From Willaertia magna (lineage: Eukaryota > Heterolobosea > Eutetramitea > Acrasida > Naegleriidae): a stretch of DNA of 11,953 bases. How positions within the stretch are numbered: the first letter of the stretch is position 1; each line of letters starts with the position of its first letter. The notes beneath the pieces were generated by a model. That model was not told where the DNA came from and did not search any database. It was given only the letters and a program-made list of their open reading frames with translations. Where the stretch lies: positions 1-11,953 of the forward strand of contig CADWAF010005696.1 in NCBI GenBank assembly GCA_902984215.1, given 5' to 3'. The position numbers were made by a program, and so were the translations under genes. Positions 1 to 6,699 of the stretch are shown piece by piece.

Positions 1-700
1 GAATATTCACTCCAATTCCTTTATATTGGTGAAGTAAAGTGAAATTCCAACATTTAAAACTATCTGACCAATTACTAATAATGTGGTCTAACCTTAATAT
101 TGCGTAAGCGTAGAATCCATTAAATTGTTTGAAGGAAGGACCTGGGTTTATGGGAGTAAGATCAAATAATTTATATTTAGAAATCCATTCAGAAAATGCC
201 TTATCTTGTAAGTTAAGAGATGACTTAATGTTGTTAAAACTAGTCATATTTAAGTCACCTAGGATTAAAACTTTTTCTCTGTGAAGAGAAGCTTTTAAAA
301 TTATTTCAGACACTTTATCAAATGATAGATTAAATCTATAGTCTGATACATTAAGAACTCCATACCAGTTAATAATATTGAGCATTCCAAAAATTGGGTG
401 GCAAATTATAAGGTTAGTTAATTTTCCTTTAATTATTTTTTCAAATTGAATAACTTTCCATTTGCTGCCAAGTTTGGAAATTGTGATTACACCACCATAC
501 TTATCATTTGGTTCACAGAAACTATTAAAAATGTTGCATTGTCCAATAAACTTCTGTAGATGGGAAACCTTATAGAAATCACTGTTTTTCTTCCAGTGTG
601 TTTCTTGTAGATTAACTATTTTGAGATTGAATTTGGAGATATTATCCAAGATAATACCTCTTTTTGTAAGGGATAAACCAGATAAATTCATACTGGCCAT
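1..700 (-). CDS. LINE ORF2 N-terminus: APE-type endonuclease domain (partial)
   Basis: The frame is open from ATG at 700 to the window edge: 233 codons with no stop. It encodes the target-site nicking endonuclease that primes reverse transcription in LINEs. Visible family motifs are an N-terminal NLSGLS with KRG (N5, K13-R14), LQETHW (E33), YGGVITIS (68-75), LILGDLNM (D149, N151) and RLDHIISN (D205). The usual closing SDH motif is not intact; the region near 224-230 reads HQYKGIG, so the catalytic histidine may be lost or the domain divergent. The start is chosen because the upstream frame closes at 736-734 and ATG 700 follows the preceding ORF's stop by 14 nt, suggesting reinitiation. Reverse transcriptase is off-window. 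Confidence 0.82.
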   Translation of the reverse strand, partial: MASMNLSGLSLTKRGIILDNISKFNLKIVNLQETHWKKNSDFYKVSHLQKFIGQCNIFNSFCEPNDKYGGVITISKLGSKWKVIQFEKIIKGKLTNLIICHPIFGMLNIINWYGVLNVSDYRFNLSFDKVSEIILKASLHREKVLILGDLNMTSFNNIKSSLNLQDKAFSEWISKYKLFDLTPINPGPSFKQFNGFYAYAILRLDHIISNWSDSFKCWNFTLLHQYKGIGVNI

Positions 701-714
701 CTTTATATAACTAC

Positions 715-990
715 TTATTGTTGATTGCAGGTATTAAACGAATTAAGTAATTCCTTAATCGTTTGTTTACTTACATCACTGATTAAATATTCTTTGATAA
801 AAGAGTAAGAGGAAATAGCAAAACTATTGTCAATTGCACCAATTTTAAGTCTAGTTGATACTGTTTCTTCTACGAGAGTTGCAATTTGATTTTTAATTTC
901 AATTATTTCTTTATATGCATTCTGATCAATGGTACTAATTTTATTTTGTATAGCCTCAAGAGTTTTGTTGATTGTTTCTAATTCTTTCAT
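715..990 (-). CDS. LINE coiled-coil frame between ORF1 and ORF2
   Basis: This is a 91-codon frame from ATG 990. Its first ~45 residues are helical, with heptad-spaced L/I/V and many K/E (MKELETINKTLEAIQNKIST onward), like a short coiled coil. The frame is also open upstream to 1032, adding a further 14 coiled-coil-like residues (EQKKKEINDKVEHV), so the true N-terminus is probably not this methionine. It lies in the -1 frame relative to ORF1, and the two overlap for 22 nt (1011-1032) containing an A7 run. It is therefore probably the C-terminal part of ORF1p, reached by frameshift or separated by a 1-nt indel. In L1 ORF1p a coiled coil mediates trimerisation; here it would follow the RNA-binding part instead of preceding it. 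Confidence 0.55.
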   Translation of the reverse strand: MKELETINKTLEAIQNKISTIDQNAYKEIIEIKNQIATLVEETVSTRLKIGAIDNSFAISSYSFIKEYLISDVSKQTIKELLNSFNTCNQQ

Positions 991-1010
991 AACATGTTCT
1001 ACTTTGTCAT

Positions 1011-1032
1011 TTATTTCTTTCTTTTTTTGTTC
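1011..1032 (-). other. 22-nt frame overlap with A7 run between ORF1 and coiled-coil frame
   Basis: On the minus strand the -1 frame opens right after a TAA at 1035-1033, and ORF1 closes at 1013-1011, so any ORF1-to-coiled-coil shift must happen in these 22 nt. They contain seven consecutive A (1028-1022), a slippage-prone run. One extra A would join the two frames. This could be a real -1 frameshift site, an indel in a decayed copy, or a homopolymer error in the assembly. The codon phase is not a perfect X-XXY-YYZ heptamer. Confidence 0.5.
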
Positions 1033-1853
1033 TTAAGGAATTGTTGTCTAGAATGCCAACTGTAATTTACTATCCATGTGCTACCGATATAGAAACTTTT
1101 TGTAATTTTATCGTTTAATTTATCTTTGTTGATAGCTACAAATACAGTTACATTGCGACATCCACAAACCGTTCCATCTAAATCCCAGTTATCTTTAATA
1201 CACTTTTCAAAGTATTCGTCTTTAATTTTAGAAGGTACTCTGAATTTTAAAACAGACTTATTGAGATCAATGATTTCTAAATGATCAAGTATATTTGTAT
1301 TATTGTCTGCCATAAAAGTGTCATCAAGACCAATAGCCCAAAATTTAGAATTGGTTACAATGTTCATTGTAAGAATAGGGTTTTGTTTATTATTAAAATA
1401 TTCTATAACTTTTATTATAGTTTTATTATCTATTCTTAATTTAACCTTATACTTAATTTTAAGGTTTTTGACTTGGGAAAATACATAGAAATCTTCCCCT
1501 TTGTAGTTGAGAGCTATTTTTGCCGCATATCTGTATTTAAAATAAATAACAGCAGCTTTAACTTTTTTATCTAGTTGTGAGATTAAACTGACTCCTGTAT
1601 TACTAATTTTAAGTGTTTTTAATAATTCATCATTAGTATAATCCTTTCCATTTCTGTATACCACTAAGACTCGGAAAGCTCTTTTAATTTTATTAAAGTA
1701 TTTCTTTTTATTATTAATAGTATTATTGTTATTATTTAATAACGTAGTGTTGTTATCATTAGAGTTTTGAGACGCCTGAGTAGTTACAGGACTATTATCC
1801 TTGTTATTTTGAACCTGTTGGTTCTTCTTTTTAGGTCCTCTTTTATTAGTCAT
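1011..1853 (-). CDS. LINE ORF1 protein, RRM-like RNA-binding candidate
   Basis: This encodes 280 aa from ATG 1853. The open frame runs upstream to 1946, but ATG 1853 follows an A6 run (as host starts do), begins a basic tail (MTNKRGPKKK) and avoids overlap with the gene starting at 1889. Residues 1-58 are basic and Asn-rich. Residues 59-135 (RAFRVLVVYRNG ... KAAVIYFKYRYAAKIAL) show a beta-alpha-beta pattern like an RRM, with AVIYFKYRYA placed like an RNP1 strand. A second half (160-265) contains a CGC pair at 230-232 but no CCHC zinc knuckle. The C-terminus is a lysine cluster. Role as ORF1p, a nucleic-acid chaperone coating LINE RNA, is inferred from position upstream of ORF2. Homology of the RRM is weak by eye. 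Confidence 0.6.
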   Translation of the reverse strand: MTNKRGPKKKNQQVQNNKDNSPVTTQASQNSNDNNTTLLNNNNNTINNKKKYFNKIKRAFRVLVVYRNGKDYTNDELLKTLKISNTGVSLISQLDKKVKAAVIYFKYRYAAKIALNYKGEDFYVFSQVKNLKIKYKVKLRIDNKTIIKVIEYFNNKQNPILTMNIVTNSKFWAIGLDDTFMADNNTNILDHLEIIDLNKSVLKFRVPSKIKDEYFEKCIKDNWDLDGTVCGCRNVTVFVAINKDKLNDKITKSFYIGSTWIVNYSWHSRQQFLKNKKRKK

Positions 1854-1888
1854 TTTTTTGGAAGCCCCAAAAGTTAACTTAAAAAAAA
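1854..1888. promoter_or_regulatory. 35-bp junction between LINE 5' end and Rap1-like gene
   Basis: This short divergent spacer has A/T runs at both ends: T6 at 1854-1859 (A6 before the LINE ORF1 ATG) and A8 at 1881-1888 (before the Rap1-like ATG). Between them lies GGAAGCCCC, the only G+C-rich patch. The retrotransposon's 5' boundary must fall here, so the host gene's original promoter has either been displaced or lies inside the element. No TATA box is recognisable. Confidence 0.4.
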
Positions 1889-3280
1889 ATGAACAGTCCT
1901 TCAAAGACTGGAAGTACTCTTGGTAAAAAGAATCACAGAACACCAATTAAGAAGAGAAAACCAAAAGCCAAACCCACAAAAATAACAGACGATAATGATA
2001 AAGTTCAAATAATCGTAGAAGATGATGAATCAAATCACAGCGGAAATATTAGTGATTTAGAAAATCAATTACAAACACAAGAACCAATGGATACCACAGA
2101 TTCGGAGGAAGAAATCAATGATGATGAAGAAAAAGACCCTACATACCACAGCACTGAAGAAAATGAAGATAAGGAAGATAAGGAAGAAGAAGAAGAAAAC
2201 CTAGAAGAATATGTTGATTCCGATGATAGCACCGAAAAAAAGAAGCGTAAGCGCACCAGCCCAAGAGTTAGTAAAAGAAGATCAATGTACGAGGAGACAC
2301 CAAATTCTTCTTATAGGCTAAAAAAAGGTGTAGACTCTATATTAAAGCCATACCAAAACTCGGAAAAAACGAGAGTTGAAAACTTTACGGATGAAGAAGA
2401 CAGAATTATGTTTAGAGTGATTTTTGCTATCTACGGTATAGCAATGCCACAAATAGTAGACAAAAGAGTTTATGAACTATTAACCAGAGTTCTTCCTAAA
2501 AGAGCTGGTCAATTATCGAGTGTTAGAAGAAGGTTTAATCGGTTAGGTAAATTTTCAACTGGCTACAAGGATTTAGATAAATATGAAAAGAAAGATGAGG
2601 AATTGTTAGCACCTTATCGTGACAAAATTGAAGAATTAAGGGAAAAATTAGAAGAAGAACAGTTAAGAAGAGAAGAAAGAAGTACTCCAAGGAGGCGTTC
2701 TTCTTCTAAAAAGTCTTCATCTAGAAGTAGGTCAACTGAGGGAGTAGCTCAAAGATTGAATTTTGATGATGAAAGAGAGAGTGAAGAGGAACTTCAATTA
2801 GATGGAGAAGAAGTTCATACATCCAGTGGTTCAAAAAGGGTAAGAAGAGAATCTAACACACCTAACTACACACCGGCTTCTCCAACTTTGGATGAGGTAG
2901 TTGACTCAGGCGATGTAACTGAGGAAGAAGTAATTGAAGATGTAATAGAGAAAATGTATGACTCACCACAAAAGAAATTGACTCATACAAGAGAATTACT
3001 TGAGTTTGTATGTGAAAAGTCAGGAAAGAAATTTGCTTTGGTAGCTCACGCTTTATATGCTTGTTCTGGAAATGTAGAGCTGGCACTTAAATATTTAAAT
3101 GAAGATGTAGAACTAACAGAGGAAGACAAATCTAAAATTTGGACAGTACATGACAGCGGAATTCTTGTTTTAAACAAAAGAGATAACAATGCATTCAAGG
3201 CTGTTGTAAAAAAGAGAGGAAAAACTGAGGTAGAAAAAAGATTAGCTTGGTTAGAAGAAGAAAAGTATACCTCAATCTAA
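1889..3280 (+). CDS. Rap1/TERF2IP-like telomere protein (Myb-like plus RCT-like C-terminus)
   Basis: A 463-aa single-exon protein. Residues 13-30 are a lysine/arginine-rich probable NLS; 34-115 are strongly acidic; 117-131 are basic. Residues 165-222 (NFTDEEDRIMFRVIF ... SSVRRRFNRL) fit a Myb/SANT-type three-helix domain of the Rap1 kind: acidic start, then a helix ending in paired basic residues. Residues 235-262 are a charged helix and 262-285 are Ser/Arg-rich. Residues 363-460 resemble the Rap1 C-terminal (RCT) domain: a helix with LVAHALYACSGNVELALKYL, then IWTVHDSGILVL and VVKKRGKTEVEKRLAWLEE, paralleling the W-x-x-x-D and G...V..R ending of vertebrate RAP1. RCT binds TRF2 in vertebrates. 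No N-terminal BRCT is visible. If correct, it is a nuclear shelterin-type component. Alternative: another Myb chromatin protein. The assignment is by eye. Confidence 0.62.
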   Translation: MNSPSKTGSTLGKKNHRTPIKKRKPKAKPTKITDDNDKVQIIVEDDESNHSGNISDLENQLQTQEPMDTTDSEEEINDDEEKDPTYHSTEENEDKEDKEEEEENLEEYVDSDDSTEKKKRKRTSPRVSKRRSMYEETPNSSYRLKKGVDSILKPYQNSEKTRVENFTDEEDRIMFRVIFAIYGIAMPQIVDKRVYELLTRVLPKRAGQLSSVRRRFNRLGKFSTGYKDLDKYEKKDEELLAPYRDKIEELREKLEEEQLRREERSTPRRRSSSKKSSSRSRSTEGVAQRLNFDDERESEEELQLDGEEVHTSSGSKRVRRESNTPNYTPASPTLDEVVDSGDVTEEEVIEDVIEKMYDSPQKKLTHTRELLEFVCEKSGKKFALVAHALYACSGNVELALKYLNEDVELTEEDKSKIWTVHDSGILVLNKRDNNAFKAVVKKRGKTEVEKRLAWLEEEKYTSI

Positions 3281-3328
3281 TCACAATAACAATTGTAAAC
3301 TAGGTTGTAAATTATTATAAAAGTTTTA
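3281..3328. other. 48-bp convergent 3' intergenic region
   Basis: This separates the stops of the Rap1-like and NOP9-like genes. On the plus strand it contains two TTGTAAA(C/T) repeats (TTGTAAAC, TTGTAAAT), possible 3'-end processing elements. The NOP9-like side reads AATAATAAAA just at and after its stop. Both transcripts probably polyadenylate inside or across this stretch, so 3' UTRs are very short or overlapping. Confidence 0.35.
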
Positions 3329-5626
3329 TTATTTTTGCTTCTTGAAACCAATATCAAGAATATTATCTAGTAAACTATTCATTTCCTTCTTTCTCTTTTT
3401 ATCTTCTTTGTTCTTATCTTTTAAAGGTTCCTCTTCTTTTAAGAAATCATCTACAGACAATGGTGTTGATGCCTCTTCCTTAGTTATTTTCTTTTCTGTC
3501 TTCTTTTGTTTATTTGTTGCATTAATTGAACGGTTATTGGAGGAAGGCTTTTCCAATTCATCTAATAATTTAGTTTCTTTCTTCTTCTTTAATCTTCCTT
3601 CTTTCTTACTTGCCAACCATTCCTTAGGTTTTGATTTAAAATTGCTTAAATTTAAACGTAACCACATAATAGAACCAAATTGATTAGAACGTATTTTCTT
3701 TTCTTCATTAACTAATAAAATAGCTAAATCCTTTAATAATTTCTCATCTTTACAAAATAAAATACACTTTTCAATAATATAATTAGCATAACAATTTAAA
3801 GAGAAATCTACAACTTTATCTTTTAATTTTTCAATAAATATATCATCATATTGTACTAAAGAATCTATAACTAAACTACCTTCTTTAGAAACACATAATT
3901 TATAATATTCTTTATTATCCATTTGTTTAAATACCTCTGCTATTGGTTGTATTAACTTTTTTGATTGAAAAGTAAAGAATAAAGAAAGTAAAGTACATCC
4001 ATGTCTATTCATAACCATTCCCTTTTCATTATTATAAATTAATTTTCTAATAATTTCATTATTTAAATTTAATGGACGTATAATATCTTGTTCCATTTCA
4101 AATTTTATACAACATTTTGTGACAGCAACTAAAACATTTAAAGTTTCTTTTGTAATACATTCTTTTAAATTATCTTTCATTAATTTAAATAAATTTTTAA
4201 ATTGTTCTCTATTTACTCTTTGTAAAGTATTTACAATAGAATAACATTGATATGAATTTAAACAAAACACATTACAATTATTTTCTATAAATTTTATAAT
4301 TATTTCATTAAAAAACTTATCATTACAACATTCAATAATACTATCAACTATTCTAGCATTTCTAGAATTATTAATTAAACAATTTAACTGTTCCATAATT
4401 ATCTTTTCTTCTTCATTATTTAAAAGAATAAAATTAATAACTTTATCTAAACAATCATCATTACATTTAATAAAATTATTTTCTTTCTTTTCTAAAATTA
4501 ATTTATGAATATTTTCAATTAAAGAAACAATAAATCCAACACTTGAATTATCTTCTAATAAATAATTTATTTTAAATTCTCTAAATAATTTATTTAAAAA
4601 TTTATCTAATAAACAAACATTATCTTTATTATCATTCATATAACCTAAACAAGTAATAAATTCTCTTAAAACAAAACTAGAATTATTATGATTCATCATA
4701 AATTTAAAATTCTTTAAAATTAATTTATTTAAATCTTTTAATAAATCTGAAATATTATTTTCTTCTTCTTCTTTAATTTCTAATTCATCAAATGTTTTTA
4801 AATTTTCTTCTTCTTTTAAACTTTCTGGAATAATTTTAATTAATTCTTGTAAAAGAAATGAACTATATTTACCAGTACTTAAATAAATAAAATCATTTAA
4901 ACAATTCTTTAAAAATAAATATAAATCATTCTTAGAACATAATGGTAATAATTGTTTTAATGTTTTTTCAATAGTTTCAACATTTAAAGTTGATAAAAAT
5001 AGATTTTTACTTTTTGTTGAATTTTTATTTTCATTATCATCATAATAAAATCTTAATTGACATGTGTAATCAATGACAGATGAAATAAATTGAAATCTTT
5101 CTTCATCTGTTTGGAATTCATTCTTTTTCATCATTTCTGTTATTCTTTGATAATATTCTGAGATATCTGGATCTAATGGATAATTATTTTTACCATTCTT
5201 TTCATTATAGATATCTTTAACTTCTTCTTCTCTTTTATTATATTTTGATTTTGGAGCATCATGATGAGTTTTAGTGTAATTATTATTATTTCTTTTATTA
5301 TTGAAATTTGTTTCATTTCTATTTCTCTTTTTATTGTCATAATTATTTCCTCTTTCGTTATAATAATCATTATAATTACGATTTCCTCTATTATTGTAGT
5401 TATCATTTCGACGATTATTATTATACTTTTCAAATTTTCTATCGTTATTATCATTGTAGGATTTTTTATTAAATGATTGTTTATTTACATTTTGTCTTTT
5501 TGGTAGAAACGAAGATGGCTCTCTATGTTCTTTACGGTTATCATAATCGGTAGTGTTAGTGGTATTGTTATTATCGGAATTATGTTGTTCTCCAGATGGC
5601 TTTGAAGCACGTTTCTTTAAAAACAT
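3329..5626 (-). CDS. NOP9: NOP9-like Pumilio-repeat rRNA-processing protein
   Basis: A 765-aa single-exon protein. Residues 18-130 are low complexity, dominated by N, R, Y, G and D (an RG/NR-type disordered tail). Residues 151-190 (LDPDISEYYQRITEMMKK..., then DEERFQFISSVIDYTC) match the start of NOP9, where L-D-P-E leads into an EER-containing helix. Residues ~195-690 are repeated helical pairs of Pumilio/HEAT type, with repeat-like signatures at SSFLLQELIKII, SSFVLREFI, NRHGCTLLSLFF and CYANYIIEKCILF. Residues ~695-765 are Lys-rich, suiting nucleolar targeting. NOP9 is an essential 40S-biogenesis factor that binds 20S pre-rRNA near the 3' end of 18S and holds off Nob1 cleavage. Length is near yeast Nop9 plus the extra N-terminal tail. 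The start follows an A7 run. Alternative: another Pumilio-family nucleolar protein. Confidence 0.72.
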   Translation of the reverse strand: MFLKKRASKPSGEQHNSDNNNTTNTTDYDNRKEHREPSSFLPKRQNVNKQSFNKKSYNDNNDRKFEKYNNNRRNDNYNNRGNRNYNDYYNERGNNYDNKKRNRNETNFNNKRNNNNYTKTHHDAPKSKYNKREEEVKDIYNEKNGKNNYPLDPDISEYYQRITEMMKKNEFQTDEERFQFISSVIDYTCQLRFYYDDNENKNSTKSKNLFLSTLNVETIEKTLKQLLPLCSKNDLYLFLKNCLNDFIYLSTGKYSSFLLQELIKIIPESLKEEENLKTFDELEIKEEEENNISDLLKDLNKLILKNFKFMMNHNNSSFVLREFITCLGYMNDNKDNVCLLDKFLNKLFREFKINYLLEDNSSVGFIVSLIENIHKLILEKKENNFIKCNDDCLDKVINFILLNNEEEKIIMEQLNCLINNSRNARIVDSIIECCNDKFFNEIIIKFIENNCNVFCLNSYQCYSIVNTLQRVNREQFKNLFKLMKDNLKECITKETLNVLVAVTKCCIKFEMEQDIIRPLNLNNEIIRKLIYNNEKGMVMNRHGCTLLSLFFTFQSKKLIQPIAEVFKQMDNKEYYKLCVSKEGSLVIDSLVQYDDIFIEKLKDKVVDFSLNCYANYIIEKCILFCKDEKLLKDLAILLVNEEKKIRSNQFGSIMWLRLNLSNFKSKPKEWLASKKEGRLKKKKETKLLDELEKPSSNNRSINATNKQKKTEKKITKEEASTPLSVDDFLKEEEPLKDKNKEDKKRKKEMNSLLDNILDIGFKKQK

Positions 5627-5663
5627 TTTTTTTCACAACTTTTTGAGCTTTGATTCAACAAAG
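5627..5663. promoter_or_regulatory. Short spacer upstream of the NOP9-like gene
   Basis: This 37-bp segment lies between the NOP9-like start and the first ATG of a doubtful plus-strand micro-gene. It begins with T7 (A7 immediately 5' of the NOP9 ATG on its own strand). If the micro-gene is not real, the NOP9-like promoter region extends toward 5881, giving about 255 bp of noncoding DNA, the longest such stretch in the window. No recognisable core promoter motif is visible. Confidence 0.4.
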
Positions 5664-5840
5664 ATGTGGAAGAAATTGAGTCAGCAATTTTACAAGGCAG
5701 TTATTTGGGTTTTGTGCATTTCAATCTTGTTTGCTCAGTTTAAGTAAATCTCTCTAAAAGTATCATGCTTATACACTTTGCAAGACCAAGATAGGGCAAA
5801 TGGTTTGAATGTTGACATTCCATATCAAAGCTATTCATAA
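5664..5840 (+). CDS. Candidate two-exon micro-protein, hydrophobic
   Basis: ATG 5664 opens a frame of amphipathic basic start plus hydrophobic helix (MWKKLSQQFYKAVIWVLCIS) that stops unspliced at 5747 (27 aa). If 5744-5794 is an intron (GTAAAT...GATAG, 51 nt), the frame continues through 5795-5837 with a coherent tail (ANGLNVDIPYQSYS) and stops at 5840, for 42 aa. A basic N-terminus followed by one membrane helix is typical of tiny mitochondrial or ER subunits, but the family is not recognised. Against it: the 5' splice site is GTAAAT rather than GTAAGT, the intron is longer than the others, and there is no A-tract before the ATG. It is listed as a low-confidence gene. Confidence 0.33.
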
Positions 5841-5881
5841 AATAAAAAATGATGATATTTAAACCAGTACATTAAAAAAGA
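5841..5881 (+). promoter_or_regulatory. Leader of the orphan membrane protein gene
   Basis: This 41-bp AT-rich stretch precedes the membrane-protein ATG. It ends ATTAAAAAAGA, the A-rich leader form seen before most starts here. If the upstream micro-gene is spurious, the promoter region is longer. Confidence 0.35.
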
Positions 5882-6637
5882 ATGAAAAGTATTAGTAAGG
5901 CCGCTTATTTAATAAGTTTGGTGGGAATTTTGTTGTTAGTTTCTTCGTTGGTAGTGTCACAAGATGATACAATTGATATGATTTTACCTCCTGAATTCTT
6001 TGTTAGAGGCTACACGGCAATAAGAGTTTGGGATCGTGAAAGAGTAACTTCAACAAACTACCCTCTTGATTGGAATTATTATTATATAGACTTACCAAAG
6101 GATCGTAAAGCTAATATATATTTTAGATCAACCGGCTACACAGAAGTGTACTTCAAAATTAATGGTTTCCCTCACAAAAAGGATTATGATGGAAAGTAAG
6201 TAAAACTTTTACAATGTCAGCTGACAAATATTAGAGATATCTACCAAACTGCTGAACCAGCACATGGGGTGAATCCATACAAATTTATGACTGTAAAAGC
6301 AGTAAATGAAGTTAATAGAGTTTACATTGGTTTCTATAATCCTTCAAGCTCAGTTGAAGTAGTTTTCATGCATGTAGAAATGGAAAAATCAGCTTTTGAA
6401 AGAGTAGAAGGAGTTGTTATTGCACTAATTCTATTCGCAGTTTCAATATTCTTATTATTAGTCTTTTTAGCAGTTTTCTTAATTGCATACGCAGTAGCAA
6501 TTAGAAGAAGAAAAGAGGAAGGAGTAGTATTGATAGATAACTCTGACCAAGGCTATGGAACGTCCGAAATGACTAAGGAAACCAAAATTAATGAATTGAA
6601 TGAAAGAAAAACCCATGAGGAAATATCTCTTCCTTAA
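5882..6637 (+). CDS. Orphan type I single-pass membrane protein (two exons)
   Basis: Exons 5882-6195 and 6235-6637 join in phase 2 to give 238 aa. Residues 1-26 are a signal peptide (hydrophobic 9-25, probable cut near VVSQ). Residues 27-160 form an extracytoplasmic domain rich in alternating aromatic/hydrophobic residues (WNYYYIDL, ANIYFRS, TEVYFKING, RVYIGFYN, SVEVVFMHVE), suggesting a beta sandwich. Residues 164-193 are one long transmembrane helix followed by the stop-transfer cluster RRRKEE. The ~45-residue charged tail holds Tyr/Ser and ends EEISLP. Without splicing the first exon stops at 105 aa and the second half lacks a start; the join restores a continuous secreted-to-membrane topology. 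No family is recognised. A cell-surface or endomembrane adaptor or receptor is possible but is inference. Confidence 0.8.
6196..6234 (+). other. Intron, 39 nt, in orphan membrane protein gene
   Basis: GTAAGT donor and TATTAG acceptor. CTGAC ten bases before the end is a good branch-point candidate. Splicing at the nearer CAG (6220) would give an immediate TGA, whereas using 6234 keeps the frame through the transmembrane domain. Confidence 0.82.
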
Positions 6638-6699
6638 TGAAAATATTGTGAGTCTCCAATGAGAGTCTTATTTTGAAACTGTACATTAAAACTTGTAAA
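6638..6699. other. 62-bp convergent 3' intergenic region
   Basis: This lies between the orphan membrane-protein stop and the CEP19-like stop. It contains an ACTTGTAAATTAA motif similar to the TTGTAAA repeats after the Rap1-like gene, a possible shared 3'-end signal. A TCTC-CAAT-GAGA stem near 6654-6665 is too short to call a structure. Confidence 0.3.

Larger units (their letters stand above)
1..1860 (-). mobile_element. Non-LTR (LINE) retrotransposon, 5' half, cut by the window's left edge
   Basis: Three closely packed minus-strand reading frames form the order expected of an APE-type LINE: a basic, asparagine-rich RNA-binding-like ORF1 (1853-1011), a coiled-coil frame (990-715), then an endonuclease ORF2 (700 to the edge). 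Reverse transcriptase would lie beyond position 1, so it is not seen. The right (5') boundary is uncertain. ORF1's likely start is 1853 and a host gene starts at 1889 on the other strand, so the element ends between them; 1860 is nominal. The 3' tail and target-site duplication cannot be checked. The calls rest on endonuclease motifs and ORF order. The L1/Tx1-like assignment is an inference from the N-terminal endonuclease motif. Confidence 0.8.

Noticed and set aside
1854..1946. Upstream extension of LINE ORF1 to ATG 1946
   Set aside because: It would read antisense through the Rap1-like start and lacks the basic tail and A-run leader found at 1853.
5173..5476. Ile-rich open frames on both strands over the NOP9-like N-terminus
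   Set aside because: They are shadows of the Asn/Arg-rich low-complexity coding region and lack domain features.
6654..6665. TCTC-CAAT-GAGA hairpin as a terminator
   Set aside because: Only a 4-bp stem; no support in a eukaryotic context.
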